A stretch of 64,000 nucleotides of DNA from Pyrenophora tritici-repentis (taxonomy: Eukaryota; Ascomycota; Dothideomycetes; Pleosporales; Pleosporaceae): positions 1,922,001-1,986,000 of the forward strand of contig NC_089397.1 in the NCBI RefSeq assembly GCF_003171515.1, given 5' to 3'. Below the pieces are notes generated by a model. The model was given only the letters and a program-made list of their open reading frames with translations. It did no database searches and was not told where the DNA came from. The position numbers and the translations under genes are program-made. The first letter of the stretch is position 1. The number at the start of each line of letters is the position of its first letter. Below, piece after piece: positions 1 to 10,396 of this stretch.

Positions 1-2190
1 ACATCTCTACTCAGTAGAATAATCAACCAGTTCTCTCCTTTCTGTTGTACGCCCACAGGTTCCGGTCCGGACTTTGGAGTTTTCAAGTAAGGATAGAAAA
101 GGTTTTATAGTAATTAAAAGTAGAAGATGGGAGGAAAGCAGCCCCATGGAGTGGTAAGTTTAGCAGTTTTAGACACAACAGCAGCGTCCGCCCAGTCATG
201 TCTCTTTGGCATAGTCTTTTTCATACATGTGGAAGTTTTCTGATGACTTGAACAAAGTAGAGAGAGGCGAGAAGAAGGAAAGCAGCCCCATATCCCTTCC
301 AGCAGCAATTTTCAGGAAACGCAGCAACGGCCCAGTCCTCAGTTGAATGTTTACAAATTTTTAAGATTATAAGTTTTTGAGTTTCCAGGTAGAACAAAAT
401 AAAAGAAGAAGGATGGAAGAAAAGGAACGGCCCTATCACACAAAGATACTCTAGTTTTAGAAATAGCCACAGTCCCGTCATTCGTTGGTGAAACCCTGAC
501 TTCGATTTTTCAAATACAGATAAGAAAGGAAGAAAGCAGCCATATGTCATACAAAGTTGTCTGTTTTAAAAATAGTAGCAGCTGCCTGGTCATATGGCAA
601 GCCCGGACGAATTTTCAAGATTTCAAGTAAAGAAAGGTAGAAGTAGAGGAGAGGAAGAAAGCAGCCGCATGTTATACTGACCTGTCTTTTTTAGAAACAG
701 CAGCCGCCCCGTCGTTCTTTGGTACAACTTTGATCTCGAGTTTTAAAGTTAGAAAATATTCTGTGGTAAGGAAAAGTAGAAGAAGGAAGAAGAGAGGAGA
801 AAGCAGCCATGAATCGTACTGGTTTAGTAATAGCTGCCACCCCTTAGTTATACGACCAGCGGGAGTGGGTTTTCGGATTTTCAAGTACACAAAGGTGAAA
901 GAAAGAACAAAGGAAAGCGAACAGCTCCATGATTCTTTCATTAGGCAGTTTTCAGTAAAGGCAGCGATCGTTGACAATTCCAAGATTTGTCCAATTGATT
1001 GCCATCCTTCAAGAAACGACTACGTTATGAAGCGAGCGGATTTGATACACGAACGCCCCGGCCCGCACCTCCCAGTCATGCAGCGATGGTAGGGAATTTT
1101 CTATAAATTTCTGGAAGTTCTGATACTATAGAGAGCTGGAGGAAAGAGGGAAGAAAGGTAGAAGAATGGAGAGCGGGGAGAAGACAGCAACGACATGAAC
1201 TTATAACGCCGGTAATTATTAGAAACAGTAACCGCCCAGTCGTGCATAGCGATACGTTTGTTTTGAACAAATGAATGGAAAAGTTTCTGATGTCGTAAAA
1301 AGATAGAAAGTCGAAGGGAGGAAAGAGGGAGAAACAGCAGCCACCGCGTCAAAGGTTTTCGGCACTTTCGTTGCAGAAAAATACATAGAATGTTTGGATT
1401 TTCTAATATCTTAGAAAGGTGGGAAGAGGGAAGAGGGAAGGGAGGACGAAGCCAGCAAGCCCATGGCGACTTTGTCCATCCCTTTTAGACACAGCAGCAA
1501 CTCATTCATCGATTGCTTTCATATTCTATTTAGAAAAGATACATGGAAGAATAAGGTTTTCCGATAACGTAGAGGGAGAAGGGAAAAGAGAGGTGAGACG
1601 CAACCCTATGCGTCCTCCCATTAACGACTTTCAAGAAAACAGCGGCCCCAAGTCATAAGCAGTCAATGTTTTATTTTTAGTTCGTAATATAGCCATTTTG
1701 GGATGTCTAAGAATATAGAAGAAGGACGAAAGGGAGGGGGTAAGGAGGAAGGAACAGGGGAGATAGCAGCAAGGGTATAGTCATCAAATGGTACCGCTAT
1801 TGTTTTAGAGAAAGCTAGGAAGAGTATTTAATAAACCAGAAGGAGGGGAGAAATAGCGAGGGGGGGGGAGAGACAGCAATGCTATGCCTTCGACTCAGGC
1901 GTAGTTTTTGGAAAAAGCGCCCACCCCGCCGGTCCAGTCATGGATTTTCTGCCAGCCAATTTTAGAAAGATACGCGGAAGATTTCATGATATAGAAAGAG
2001 GGTAGTGGAGAAAGACTCAAGAGGGGGGAGTGTGAACGGTCTGTAGGTACTGTATTCCAGCTACCTAACCCAGATGCTATTTACAGTGGAGATGAAGAGA
2101 AGAAGAGGAAGTGGGCGGCCATCCCGCTTTGTTTGGGTTGGCGCACGGCGCACGGGCTGCTGGGGGAAGGAGTGATAGAAGGAAGGAAGC

Positions 2191-2238
2191 GACTAGGCCA
2201 GCGGCCTAGTCATGTGACCTAGGGCTCAGCCCGTCACA
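2191..2238. other. Two adjacent inverted-repeat hairpins in the array
   Basis: Bases 2191-2199 (GACTAGGCC) pair perfectly with 2203-2211 (GGCCTAGTC) around a 3-base loop. Immediately after, TGTGAC at 2213-2218 pairs with GTCACA at 2233-2238, and GGGCT at 2222-2226 pairs with AGCCC at 2228-2232. The pair sits just upstream of the MITE at 2262. No role is evident. Confidence 0.5.
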
Positions 2239-2261
2239 GGGAGGGCCAGCAACCCCATGGT

Positions 2262-2389
2262 CAGACTCCGCAACAATCAATCGATTGACATGATTGATTC
2301 CTATATAGGTTAAAGAATTACTTCATTAGGCAGCCTTTAACCTAGATAGGAATCAATCATGCCGATCCGATTGATTGTTGCGGAGTCTG
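2262..2389. mobile_element. 128-bp hAT-type MITE, copy 1
   Basis: This non-autonomous element begins CAGACTCCGCAACAATCAAT and ends with the inverted complement GATTGTTGCGGAGTCTG. It is flanked by a perfect 8-bp target duplication, CCCATGGT, at 2254-2261 and 2390-2397. Internal halves around CCTATATAGGTT and AACCTAGATAGG extend the inverted symmetry, so the single strand would fold into a long hairpin. It has no coding capacity. The 8-bp duplication points to mobilisation by a hAT transposase, but the terminal repeat differs from that of the neighbouring hAT elements. Confidence 0.9.
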
Positions 2390-2687
2390 CCCATGGTGTC
2401 CTTCTCATTCACTTTTCAGAAATAGGAGCCGCCCACCCCGTCCCGCCTGTCCATAAACTCTCTCCATCTGTTTTTTAGACAAATACGCGTAAGTTTTGGC
2501 AATAGAGAAGGAGAGGAAAAGGAGAGGAGATAGAGGTAAGAAAGAAGGAGAAGGGGCAGCCAGCAGCCCCATAGGTTCTCCCAAGCGTGATTTTCAGGAA
2601 CAGGAGCCAGCATACATGGGCAGCTTAACGCGTTTGCGTAAAACGTTTTAGCTTAAAACGTTTTAAAACGCTTTAACAGCTTAAACT

Positions 2688-2723
2688 GTTCACGCGTTTA
2701 AGAAAATCCTTAAACGCGTGAAC
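2688..2723. other. Subterminal hairpin of hAT copy 1
   Basis: A perfect 15-bp inverted repeat (GTTCACGCGTTTAAG at 2688-2702 and its complement at 2709-2723) with a 6-base loop lies about 80 bp inside the 5' end. The mirror image occurs in copy 2 at about 8289-8324. It is a plausible transposase-binding or regulatory structure. Confidence 0.6.
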
Positions 2724-2848
2724 GATTTAAAAACGCTATAAGAGGCTTGGCGCCAAGCACCCCACCTTTGCATCTCAAAAACTCTGCAACCACTCCCCAC
2801 TAACCTGAAATCTCAACAAATCCATTATCTATAGCATCTATTATCGTT

Positions 2849-5102
2849 ATGTCATCGAATACCTTGTCAGCAAGTGCGATATCAACGCCACCGTCGCGAA
2901 GACCCGCAACGCCGCCACACTTTGACGCTGTTATACGAACCGAAACTGTCTGTAACACCAGCAATGCAAAGCGCCAGCGTTTGAAAAAGCAGTATGTGTG
3001 CAAACGCTGTCGCTCATGGTTTAGCAGTCACCGAGTAAACTCTATCCACCATGTTCTAGCATATCATACAACGTCAGAGTCTTCTCAGCCCTCGCAAACT
3101 TCTTCTTCGTCGTCGCAACCAGCTATCACTTCAGTGTTTAGGACTGTCTCTGATCAGACAATTATCCGCAACGCCTTCAATGAACAAGGGTATCGCGATG
3201 CGCTTGTCGGTCTTCTGACTCGACGTCGAATAGCCTTTTCATCAATCGAATGGTCTGAAATGAGGGATCTAGCGCTTGCTTGCAATCCATTTATTGAAGA
3301 CCAGCTTATCACAAGTCGACGTACAGCCGTACGTCTTATCGCCTCGAATTATCAGCTTTATAAAGGCCATGTAATTAAAGGCAGCTTATCGACGGCTGTG
3401 AGTCCTATCCACATATCAACCGATCTCTGGACATCACCGTTCCGTTCATCTCTCCTTGCTGTATGCGCACAGTGGGTCGATCACGAATATAAGCTTCAGA
3501 AGGCTCTTTTAGGACTGCCAGAATGTCGTTACAGCCACTCTGGAGAACAGCAAGCGCACTTACTTCTTCAAACCCTCGAGGAATATGGGATACAGTCTAG
3601 AGTTGGCTGGCATACGGGTGATAACGCAACATCTAACGATACCTGTTTGGAGCATCTTGAAACCCTCCTTCGAACTAAGCACAACGTAAGCATGGCTTTT
3701 AATATAAAAATCGGCCTTCGCTGCTTAAGTTACGCGATGGTGCTAATATTAACAAGGTTAAATTTACTGCTAAAGAGCGCCGTATCCGATGTATCGGTCA
3801 TATTATCAATTTATCCTTGCAGGCATTCCTGCTTGCATCCTCTAAGGAGGCTCTTACCGCTGCTCTCGACGCCGTAACGGATGTTATGGGGGAAGAGCTT
3901 CTCGCAGAGTTTTCAAGCGTTCTTACTTCTCGACAGAGAAACCCTAGAGCCCAAGCCCAAGCTGTTCCACAAACCTCACAGAGACAAAGGTTGTCTCGCC
4001 GAAGACGCAGCGTTGATAGCCATGGGTCTGTTGATGAGGACTTTTGTGGTATTGAGAACATCTCTACACTACGCAAATTACATCAACTATGTGTCTGGCT
4101 GCGCAACTCAAGTATACATGCAGCAGAGTGGGATCGCAAGGTAGGCCTCCGCTTAGGGATTGACAATCAGACTCGGTGGTCTTCATGGTACTCAGTTATG
4201 GATCGGGCTATTAAGAAGATGGCTGCAATTAAGGTCTTTATGCACGATAACGAGAAACACCTTAACGAGATCCGTCTTACTTCTGACGACTGGGATATAC
4301 TACAAAAAGCACATACATTTTTACAACCATTTGCATCAGCAACGCTATACGCGGAGGGAGATAAATCGTCTATCTCTCAATCTCTTTTGATTATGGACTC
4401 TCTTTTAGTCCACTATGAGCAGCAAAAGGTAAGCATTAACGTGTTATCCGAACTTTAAGTCTTCGGTTAACAGCTTTATAGATACATTACTCTAAAGATG
4501 AAAATGAGGACCTTCGCATGGTTCGATCGATCGAGATGGGCTGGTTCGTACTTGAGAAGTACTACAACATGACTGATCAGGTTCCGGTGTACGCTTCCGC
4601 TATTCTTCTAAATCCCGCAAGTAGAGCAGCATATCTCAAGAAGAACTGGCCAGCCGAATGGTACGAACCAGCTATTAACGCTGCTCAAAACTTTTGGGTG
4701 AATGAGTTTAAGGACGCTTTGCCTTTAGCTAGCCCTACAGCTTCTCAACAAATGGCTCCTCCTTTAAAGCAACGCGGTGCCGTTCTCGATCAGATTCTAC
4801 AACAGATGTCAGTTGCGGCGGCAGATCAATCAAACAGCGACGATCTTAAAATTTTCGCAGAAAGTCCAGTAATACAAATCGACTGTAGCCCTCTTGAATG
4901 GTGGTGCCGATCGGAGCAACGGCAGCGCTACCCTAGGCTAAGCAACATGGCTATCTCTATTCTTTCTATCGCTGCAGAGTCGTCCGAGCCAGAGAGAACA
5001 TTCTCAGGTGCAAGAAGAACCTGTTCATGGGATCGGTCGAGGCTCACTTGCAGACTCCGCAACAATCAATCGATCGACATGATTGATTCCTATATAGGTT
5101 AA
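2849..5102 (+). pseudogene. hAT transposase gene disrupted by MITE (copy 1)
   Basis: The reading is exon 1 at 2849-3685 (279 codons), intron 3686-3756 (GTAAGC...TGCTAATATTAACAAG), exon 2 at 3757-4428, intron 4429-4481, and exon 3 from 4482. The N-terminal region has a BED-type zinc finger (C-x2-C...H...H, residues about 50-75, CKRC near its start). Exon 3 carries the C-terminal hAT dimerisation motif, with the stretch SSEPERTFSGARR. After TCSWDRSRLT the frame enters the MITE at 5051 and stops at 5102, giving about 709 residues. The original C-terminus resumes after the MITE at 5187 and ends at 5346, ending in an acidic tail. The truncation falls after the main dimerisation motif, so loss of activity is likely but not certain. 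Confidence 0.85.
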
Positions 5103-5178
5103 AGAGTTACTTTATTAGGCAGCCTTTAACCTAGATAGGAATCAATCATGCCGATCCGATTGATTGTTGCGGAGTCTG
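5051..5178. mobile_element. 128-bp MITE nested in hAT copy 1
   Basis: It has the same ends as the MITE at 2262 (CAGACTCCGC...GCGGAGTCTG) and the same length. The target duplication CTCACTTG is seen at 5043-5050 and 5179-5186. Removing the MITE plus one duplication restores an uninterrupted transposase frame across the site, which proves a secondary insertion. Confidence 0.95.
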
Positions 5179-5488
5179 CTCACTTGCGCCAACATTGAGA
5201 AGATCGAGTGCATTGGCAGTTGGCTTAGGGAAGGCCACATAAAACCGTGTTCTCTCAACGGAATGGGTCTACCAATGGAACCAGAGCAAGATGACGAAGC
5301 AGAGATGATAGGGGATGAGGTAGAGGAGATTCTAGAATGGACATAACCCGGTCTTGGCATGATGTATCTTATATCGTTTTTATATCGTTTATATCGTTAA
5401 ACGCTTTAACGTTATAAGGATTTTTGCTTAAACGCGTTAACGTTTTAAGGTTTGCCAAAACGATTTAAAAACGATTTGCCCATGTATG

Positions 5489-5523
5489 GGAGCCAGCCCA
5501 CCCGCCCAGTCATGGGTTGGATG
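5489..5523. other. Spacer between the two inverted hAT copies
   Basis: This 35-bp spacer is the axis of the palindrome. It consists of the right-hand target duplication of copy 1 (GGAGCCAG, 5489-5496) followed by an array fragment containing CCCGCCCAGTCATGGG. It is therefore ordinary array sequence left between two separate insertions. Confidence 0.85.
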
Positions 5524-5833
5524 CATACATGGGCAAATCGTTTTTAAATCGTTTTGGCAAACCTTAAAACGTTAACGCGTTTAAGCAAAAATCCTTATAA
5601 CGTTAAAGCGTTTAACGATATAAACGATATAAAAACGATATAAGATACATCATGCCAAGACCGGGTTATGTCCATTCTAGAATCTCCTCTACCTCATCCC
5701 CTATCATCTCTGCTTCGTCATCTTGCTCTGGTTCCATTGGTAGACCCATTCCGTTGAGAGAACACGGTTTTATGTGGCCTTCCCTAAGCCAACTGCCAAT
5801 GCACTCGATCTTCTCAATGTTGGCGCAAGTGAG

Positions 5834-5961
5834 CAGACTCCGCAACAATCAATCGGATCGGCATGATTGATTCCTATCTAGGTTAAAGGCTGCCTAATAA
5901 AGTAACTCTTTAACCTATATAGGAATCAATCATGTCGATCGATTGATTGTTGCGGAGTCTG
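5834..5961. mobile_element. 128-bp MITE nested in hAT copy 2
   Basis: This is the mirror of the insertion at 5051-5178: same site in the transposase, same length and same CTCACTTG duplication (as CAAGTGAG). Because both hAT copies carry it at the same base, the MITE inserted before the two copies separated. Confidence 0.95.
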
Positions 5962-8163
5962 CAAGTGAGCCTCGACCGATCCCATGAACAGGTTCTTCTT
6001 GCACCTGAGAATGTTCTCTCTGGCTCGGACGACTCTGCAGCGATAGAAAGAATAGAGATAGCCATGTTGCTTAGCCTAGGGTAGCGCTGCCGTTGCTCCG
6101 ATCGGCACCACCATTCAAGAGGGCTACAGTCGATTTGTATTACTGGACTTTCTGCGAAAATTTTAAGATCGTCGCTGTTTGATTGATCTGCCGCCGCAAC
6201 TGACATCTGTTGTAGAATCTGATCGAGAACGGCACCGCGTTGCTTTAAAGGAGGAGCCATTTGTTGAGAAGCTGTAGGGCTAGCTAAAGGCAAAGCGTCC
6301 TTAAACTCATTCACCCAAAAGTTTTGAGCAGCGTTAATAGCTGGTTCGTACCATTCGGCTGGCCAGTTCTTCTTGAGATATGCTGCTCTACTTGCGGGAT
6401 TTAGAAGAATAGCGGAAGCGTACACCGGAACCTGATCAGTCATGTTGTAGTACTTCTCAAGTACGAACCAGCCCATCTCGATCGATCGAACCATGCGAAG
6501 GTCCTCATTTTCATCTTTAGAGTAATGTATCTATAAAGCTGTTAACCGAAGACTTAAAGTTCGGATAACACGTTAATGCTTACCTTTTGCTGCTCATAGT
6601 GGACTAAAAGAGAGTCCATAATCAAAAGAGATTGAGAGATAGACGATTTATCTCCCTCCGCGTATAGCGTTGCTGATGCAAATGGTTGTAAAAATGTATG
6701 TGCTTTTTGTAGTATATCCCAGTCGTCAGAAGTAAGACGGATCTCGTTAAGGTGTTTCTCGTTATCGTGCATAAAGACCTTAATTGCAGCCATCTTCTTA
6801 ATAGCCCGATCCATAACTGAGTACCATGAAGACCACCGAGTCTGATTGTCAATCCCTAAGCGGAGGCCTACCTTGCGATCCCACTCTGCTGCATGTATAC
6901 TTGAGTTGCGCAGCCAGACACATAGTTGATGTAATTTGCGTAGTGTAGAGATGTTCTCAATACCACAAAAGTCCTCATCAACAGACCCATGGCTATCAAC
7001 GCTGCGTCTTCGGCGAGACAACCTTTGTCTCTGTGAGGTTTGTGGAACAGCTTGGGCTTGGGCTCTAGGGTTTCTCTGTCGAGAAGTAAGAACGCTTGAA
7101 AACTCTGCGAGAAGCTCTTCCCCCATAACATCCGTTACGGCGTCGAGAGCAGCGGTAAGAGCCTCCTTAGAGGATGCAAGCAGGAATGCCTGCAAGGATA
7201 AATTGATAATATGACCGATACATCGGATACGGCGCTCTTTAGCAGTAAATTTAACCTTGTTAATATTAGCACCATCGCGTAACTTAAGCAGCGAAGGCCG
7301 ATTTTTATATTAAAAGCCATGCTTACGTTGTGCTTAGTTCGAAGGAGGGTTTCAAGATGCTCCAAACAGGTATCGTTAGATGTTGCGTTATCACCCGTAT
7401 GCCAGCCAACTCTAGACTGTATCCCATATTCCTCGAGGGTTTGAAGAAGTAAGTGCGCTTGCTGTTCTCCAGAGTGGCTGTAACGACATTCTGGCAGTCC
7501 TAAAAGAGCCTTCTGAAGCTTATATTCGTGATCGACCCACTGTGCGCATACAGCAAGGAGAGATGAACGGAACGGTGATGTCCAGAGATCGGTTGATATG
7601 TGGATAGGACTCACAGCCGTCGATAAGCTGCCTTTAATTACATGGCCTTTATAAAGCTGATAATTCGAGGCGATAAGACGTACGGCTGTACGTCGACTTG
7701 TGATAAGCTGGTCTTCAATAAATGGATTGCAAGCAAGCGCTAGATCCCTCATTTCAGACCATTCGATTGATGAAAAGGCTATTCGACGTCGAGTCAGAAG
7801 ACCGACAAGCGCATCGCGATACCCTTGTTCATTGAAGGCGTTGCGGATAATTGTCTGATCAGAGACAGTCCTAAACACTGAAGTGATAGCTGGTTGCGAC
7901 GACGAAGAAGAAGTTTGCGAGGGCTGAGAAGACTCTGACGTTGTATGATATGCTAGAACATGGTGGATAGAGTTTACTCGGTGACTGCTAAACCATGAGC
8001 GACAGCGTTTGCACACATACTGCTTTTTCAAACGCTGGCGCTTTGCATTGCTGGTGTTACAGACAGTTTCGGTTCGTATAACAGCGTCAAAGTGTGGCGG
8101 CGTTGCGGGTCTTCGCGACGGTGGCGTTGATATCGCACTTGCTGACAAGGTATTCGATGACAT
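5910..8163 (-). pseudogene. hAT transposase gene disrupted by MITE (copy 2)
   Basis: It is the mirror of the copy 1 gene: exon 1 at 8163-7327, exon 2 at 7255-6584, and exon 3 at 6530-5910, with introns of 71 and 53 bp. All translated segments match copy 1 exactly, including the BED finger and the C-terminal hAT dimerisation block. The frame ends inside the nested MITE, and the displaced original tail lies at about 5826-5666. No C-to-T divergence between copies is apparent, so repeat-induced point mutation has not acted on this pair. Confidence 0.85.
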
Positions 8164-8401
8164 AACGATAATAGATGCTATAGATAATGGATTTGTTGAG
8201 ATTTCAGGTTAGTGGGGAGTGGTTGCAGAGTTTTTGAGATGCAAAGGTGGGGTGCTTGGCGCCAAGCCTCTTATAGCGTTTTTAAATCGTTCACGCGTTT
8301 AAGGATTTTCTTAAACGCGTGAACAGTTTAAGCTGTTAAAGCGTTTTAAAACGTTTTAAGCTAAAACGTTTTACGCAAACGCGTTAAGCTGCCCATGTAT
8401 G

Positions 8402-9680
8402 CCACCCACCAAGTCATGCATCTGCGGTACTCAGATTTTTAGTGTTGTGGAAAGATGGAAGGACTCCTATAGGTTTTTCCAAGTAGATTTTTTAGAAAAA
8501 GAAGCACCCGCCCCGCCCCGCCCAGTCATGTAATGTTCAGTGAAATTGTTTTAGACAGATAAGAGAAGGGTTTTGGTAATATAGAAGAAAGAAGCCAGCA
8601 CCCCCGCTGTGCGCGGTCCGTGGCCATTTTCAGAAAAAAAAAGCAGCAGCCGCTCCGCCCACCCAGTCATGCCTCAGTTGCGGGCTCTTTTCAGACAAAT
8701 TGTCGAGACGCGGTGAGAGCCTTCACTAGTATTCACGGTGAATCAGGCTTCCCGTGCTCTGATTGGCCAGGCACTGATTAGTCAGCTGCTCCGTGCGCGC
8801 ACCATAGATACTCTCCCTTCTCCCGTAGCTCCAATACAACAAGTTCACGCACGTTTTCTCCACCTTCATCACAAATAAACAGAAGTAGATTTTCCAACAT
8901 CGTAGAAACATAGAAGATAAAGGAGGAAAGAGATTAGAGGACAGCACCCCTTACAGTTTTGTGTCGTCGTCAAGTTTTCCAGAAACAGCAGCAGCCACCG
9001 CCAAGTCATGGTTGTTTTACGTTACTGTTTTTAGACAAATACGAAGAAGTAGATTTTCTAATATCGAAGTACAATGAAAAGATAGAAAGGGAGGAGAAAG
9101 ATAGGAAGAGATAGAGCAGCCCTATGAGTCTTTCTAAGTAGAATTTCCAGAGACAGCAGCCACCCCGCCCAGTCATGTTCATGATTCCGCCACGATTTTA
9201 GACAAATGCACAGATAACTTAGATCTTCCAATATCGTAGGAAGATAGGAAAGAAGGTAACAGCCCTATGAGTTCTACATGCCGAAATTTCTAGGGAAAGG
9301 GCCCGCCCAGTCATCTCACATACCTAGGTAGCGACGGAAGTTTTAAGTAAAAACAAGGCAGTATTTCAAATGCAGAGGAAAGGAAGACAGCAGCGCCATT
9401 AACGCAGCCTCTACAGATTATTAGAAAACGCAGAACCTCCACCCCTCTCCGCCATCTGTCGCTTATATCATCTTTTTAAACAAACCCACGGAAAATTTTC
9501 AAACAATCTAGAAGACCCTACCCACTCCACTCGGCCATTACTTCAACTTGTTTTGATTTTAGCCAAATACATGGAAGATTCCCAGATTTTACTAAGATAG
9601 AAGAGGATGATGATGATGATGATGATGTAGAAGGAAAGACGGAGAGGGCAGCAGTGAGGAGGGGTTTATATACACAGAGC
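8402..9680. repeat. Degenerate tandem repeat array, right part
   Basis: The array resumes directly after hAT copy 2 with the same words: GCCCAGTCATG-like at about 8414, 8524, 8665, 9003, 9170 and 9308, and AGCAGCCCTATG-like at about 9115-9126 and 9255-9268. Units remain about 120-160 bp and strongly diverged. Copies fade out near 9550-9680, where a (GAT)n run at 9605-9627 occurs. No gene is supported; a 73-aa frame at 8726-8947 on the minus strand is a by-product of the repeats. Confidence 0.7.
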
Positions 9681-10396
9681 GTCGAGGGTGGATGAGTCAG
9701 CGGTGGTAGGCAGGCAGCAGGTAGGCAGCAGAGAAGGACGAAAAGACAAAGGGGTTATGCATGTACTCACACTCCCTTCCCACCGAACGCCTAGTAAGTC
9801 ATATCTTCGAAAAGACAATCGGGTTACGCACATGTATCACACTCCCCTCTCTCACCACACTCCCAGCAACTCATATCCTCGAAAAAGACAAACGGGTTAT
9901 ACATGTACTCACATCCCCCTCCACATCTCACACTCTTCTCATACTCCCTTCTCCTCTCACCACACACGCACAACACACACAACCCCCAAAAAACCAGAGC
10001 CAGACAGCGCTTCATATAACTTCTAAATTCCCACTACACCTTACTACACCATACTATACACACGAAAGCCCCCTAACCCCCATTCTCTGTTCCTCTGTCC
10101 CTCAAACTCCTTGCCGTAACCCACTAAAACGCCACCCTATCCCCATGCTCTATAATGCATTCCCAACCGAGGAGAAAAAAAAGGAAAATGCCATAAATGT
10201 ATGTATGTGTATATGGTATGTAATGTAATGTAAAAGGAAACCCTGACTGACCGACTGACTCTGGGGAGGAAACCATGTAAATATATTTGCAAAATGGGTA
10301 TAATAAAATAACCATCTCACCCCATCCTCTCTCCCCCTTACCCTCGCCAGAAAAGAAAAACGTGCACCGAAACCAGACACCCCACACCACACACCC
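9681..10396. other. Gene-free low-complexity stretch
   Basis: The stretch is rich in C and A on the plus strand. It has a short partial direct repeat (words like GGGTTA...CATGTA followed by CTCACACTCCC, near 9753-9775, 9825-9850 and 9893-9916). Probable 3' flanking sequence of the minus-strand SAS4-like gene lies at its right end. No gene is supported. Confidence 0.5.

Larger units (their letters stand above)
1..2602. repeat. Degenerate tandem repeat array, left part
   Basis: This stretch has no credible gene. It is built of diverged tandem units of about 115-150 bp. Each unit has two recognisable words. Word A is like AGAAACAGCAGCC followed by GCCCAGTCATG (clear near 170-197, 694-720, 1065-1082, 1225-1243 and 1930-1950). 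Word B is a purine-rich run ending in AAAGCAGCCCCATG (near 129-148, 271-290, 526-543, 651-670, 795-812, 1445-1464 and 2540-2570). Between them lie a T-rich segment and a segment like GATAGAAGGAGGAAAG. The many short reading frames here are chance products of the purine/pyrimidine bias. The array starts before the window, is interrupted by a MITE at 2262-2389, and is cut by the first hAT element. Its function is unknown; an old satellite or minisatellite is the simplest reading. Confidence 0.75.
2611..5488 (+). mobile_element. hAT DNA transposon, copy 1 (left arm of palindrome)
   Basis: The element starts CATACATGGGCA and ends TGCCCATGTATG, a 12-bp terminal inverted repeat. Its 8-bp target duplication GGAGCCAG lies at 2603-2610 and 5489-5496, inside a unit of the tandem array. 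Both ends carry subterminal arrays of AACGCGTT/AAACGTTTTAA-like words, as expected for transposase binding sites. It encodes a three-exon BED-finger hAT transposase on the plus strand. A 128-bp MITE has inserted in the last exon, so this copy is probably non-autonomous. The second copy (5524-8401) is its reverse complement as far as I can compare, and every translated frame is identical. Confidence 0.93.
5524..8401 (-). mobile_element. hAT DNA transposon, copy 2 (right arm of palindrome)
   Basis: This is the reverse complement of copy 1, with the same length of 2,878 bp. It starts CATACATGGGCAAATCG and ends GCTGCCCATGTATG. The arms end exactly at the element termini, so this is a second element copy and not a fold-back of a larger segment. 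Unlike copy 1, the bases flanking it do not match: GTTGGATG at 5516-5523 against CCACCCAC at 8402-8409. A target duplication is therefore absent, or was lost through recombination within the array. Confidence 0.9.

Noticed and set aside
730..1092. 120-aa plus-strand frame in the repeat array
   Set aside because: It is a product of purine-rich repeat units and shows no domain, splice sites or family resemblance.
1..9680. CRISPR-like repeat-spacer array
   Set aside because: Units are long and diverged, spacing is irregular, no cas genes are present and the host is eukaryotic.
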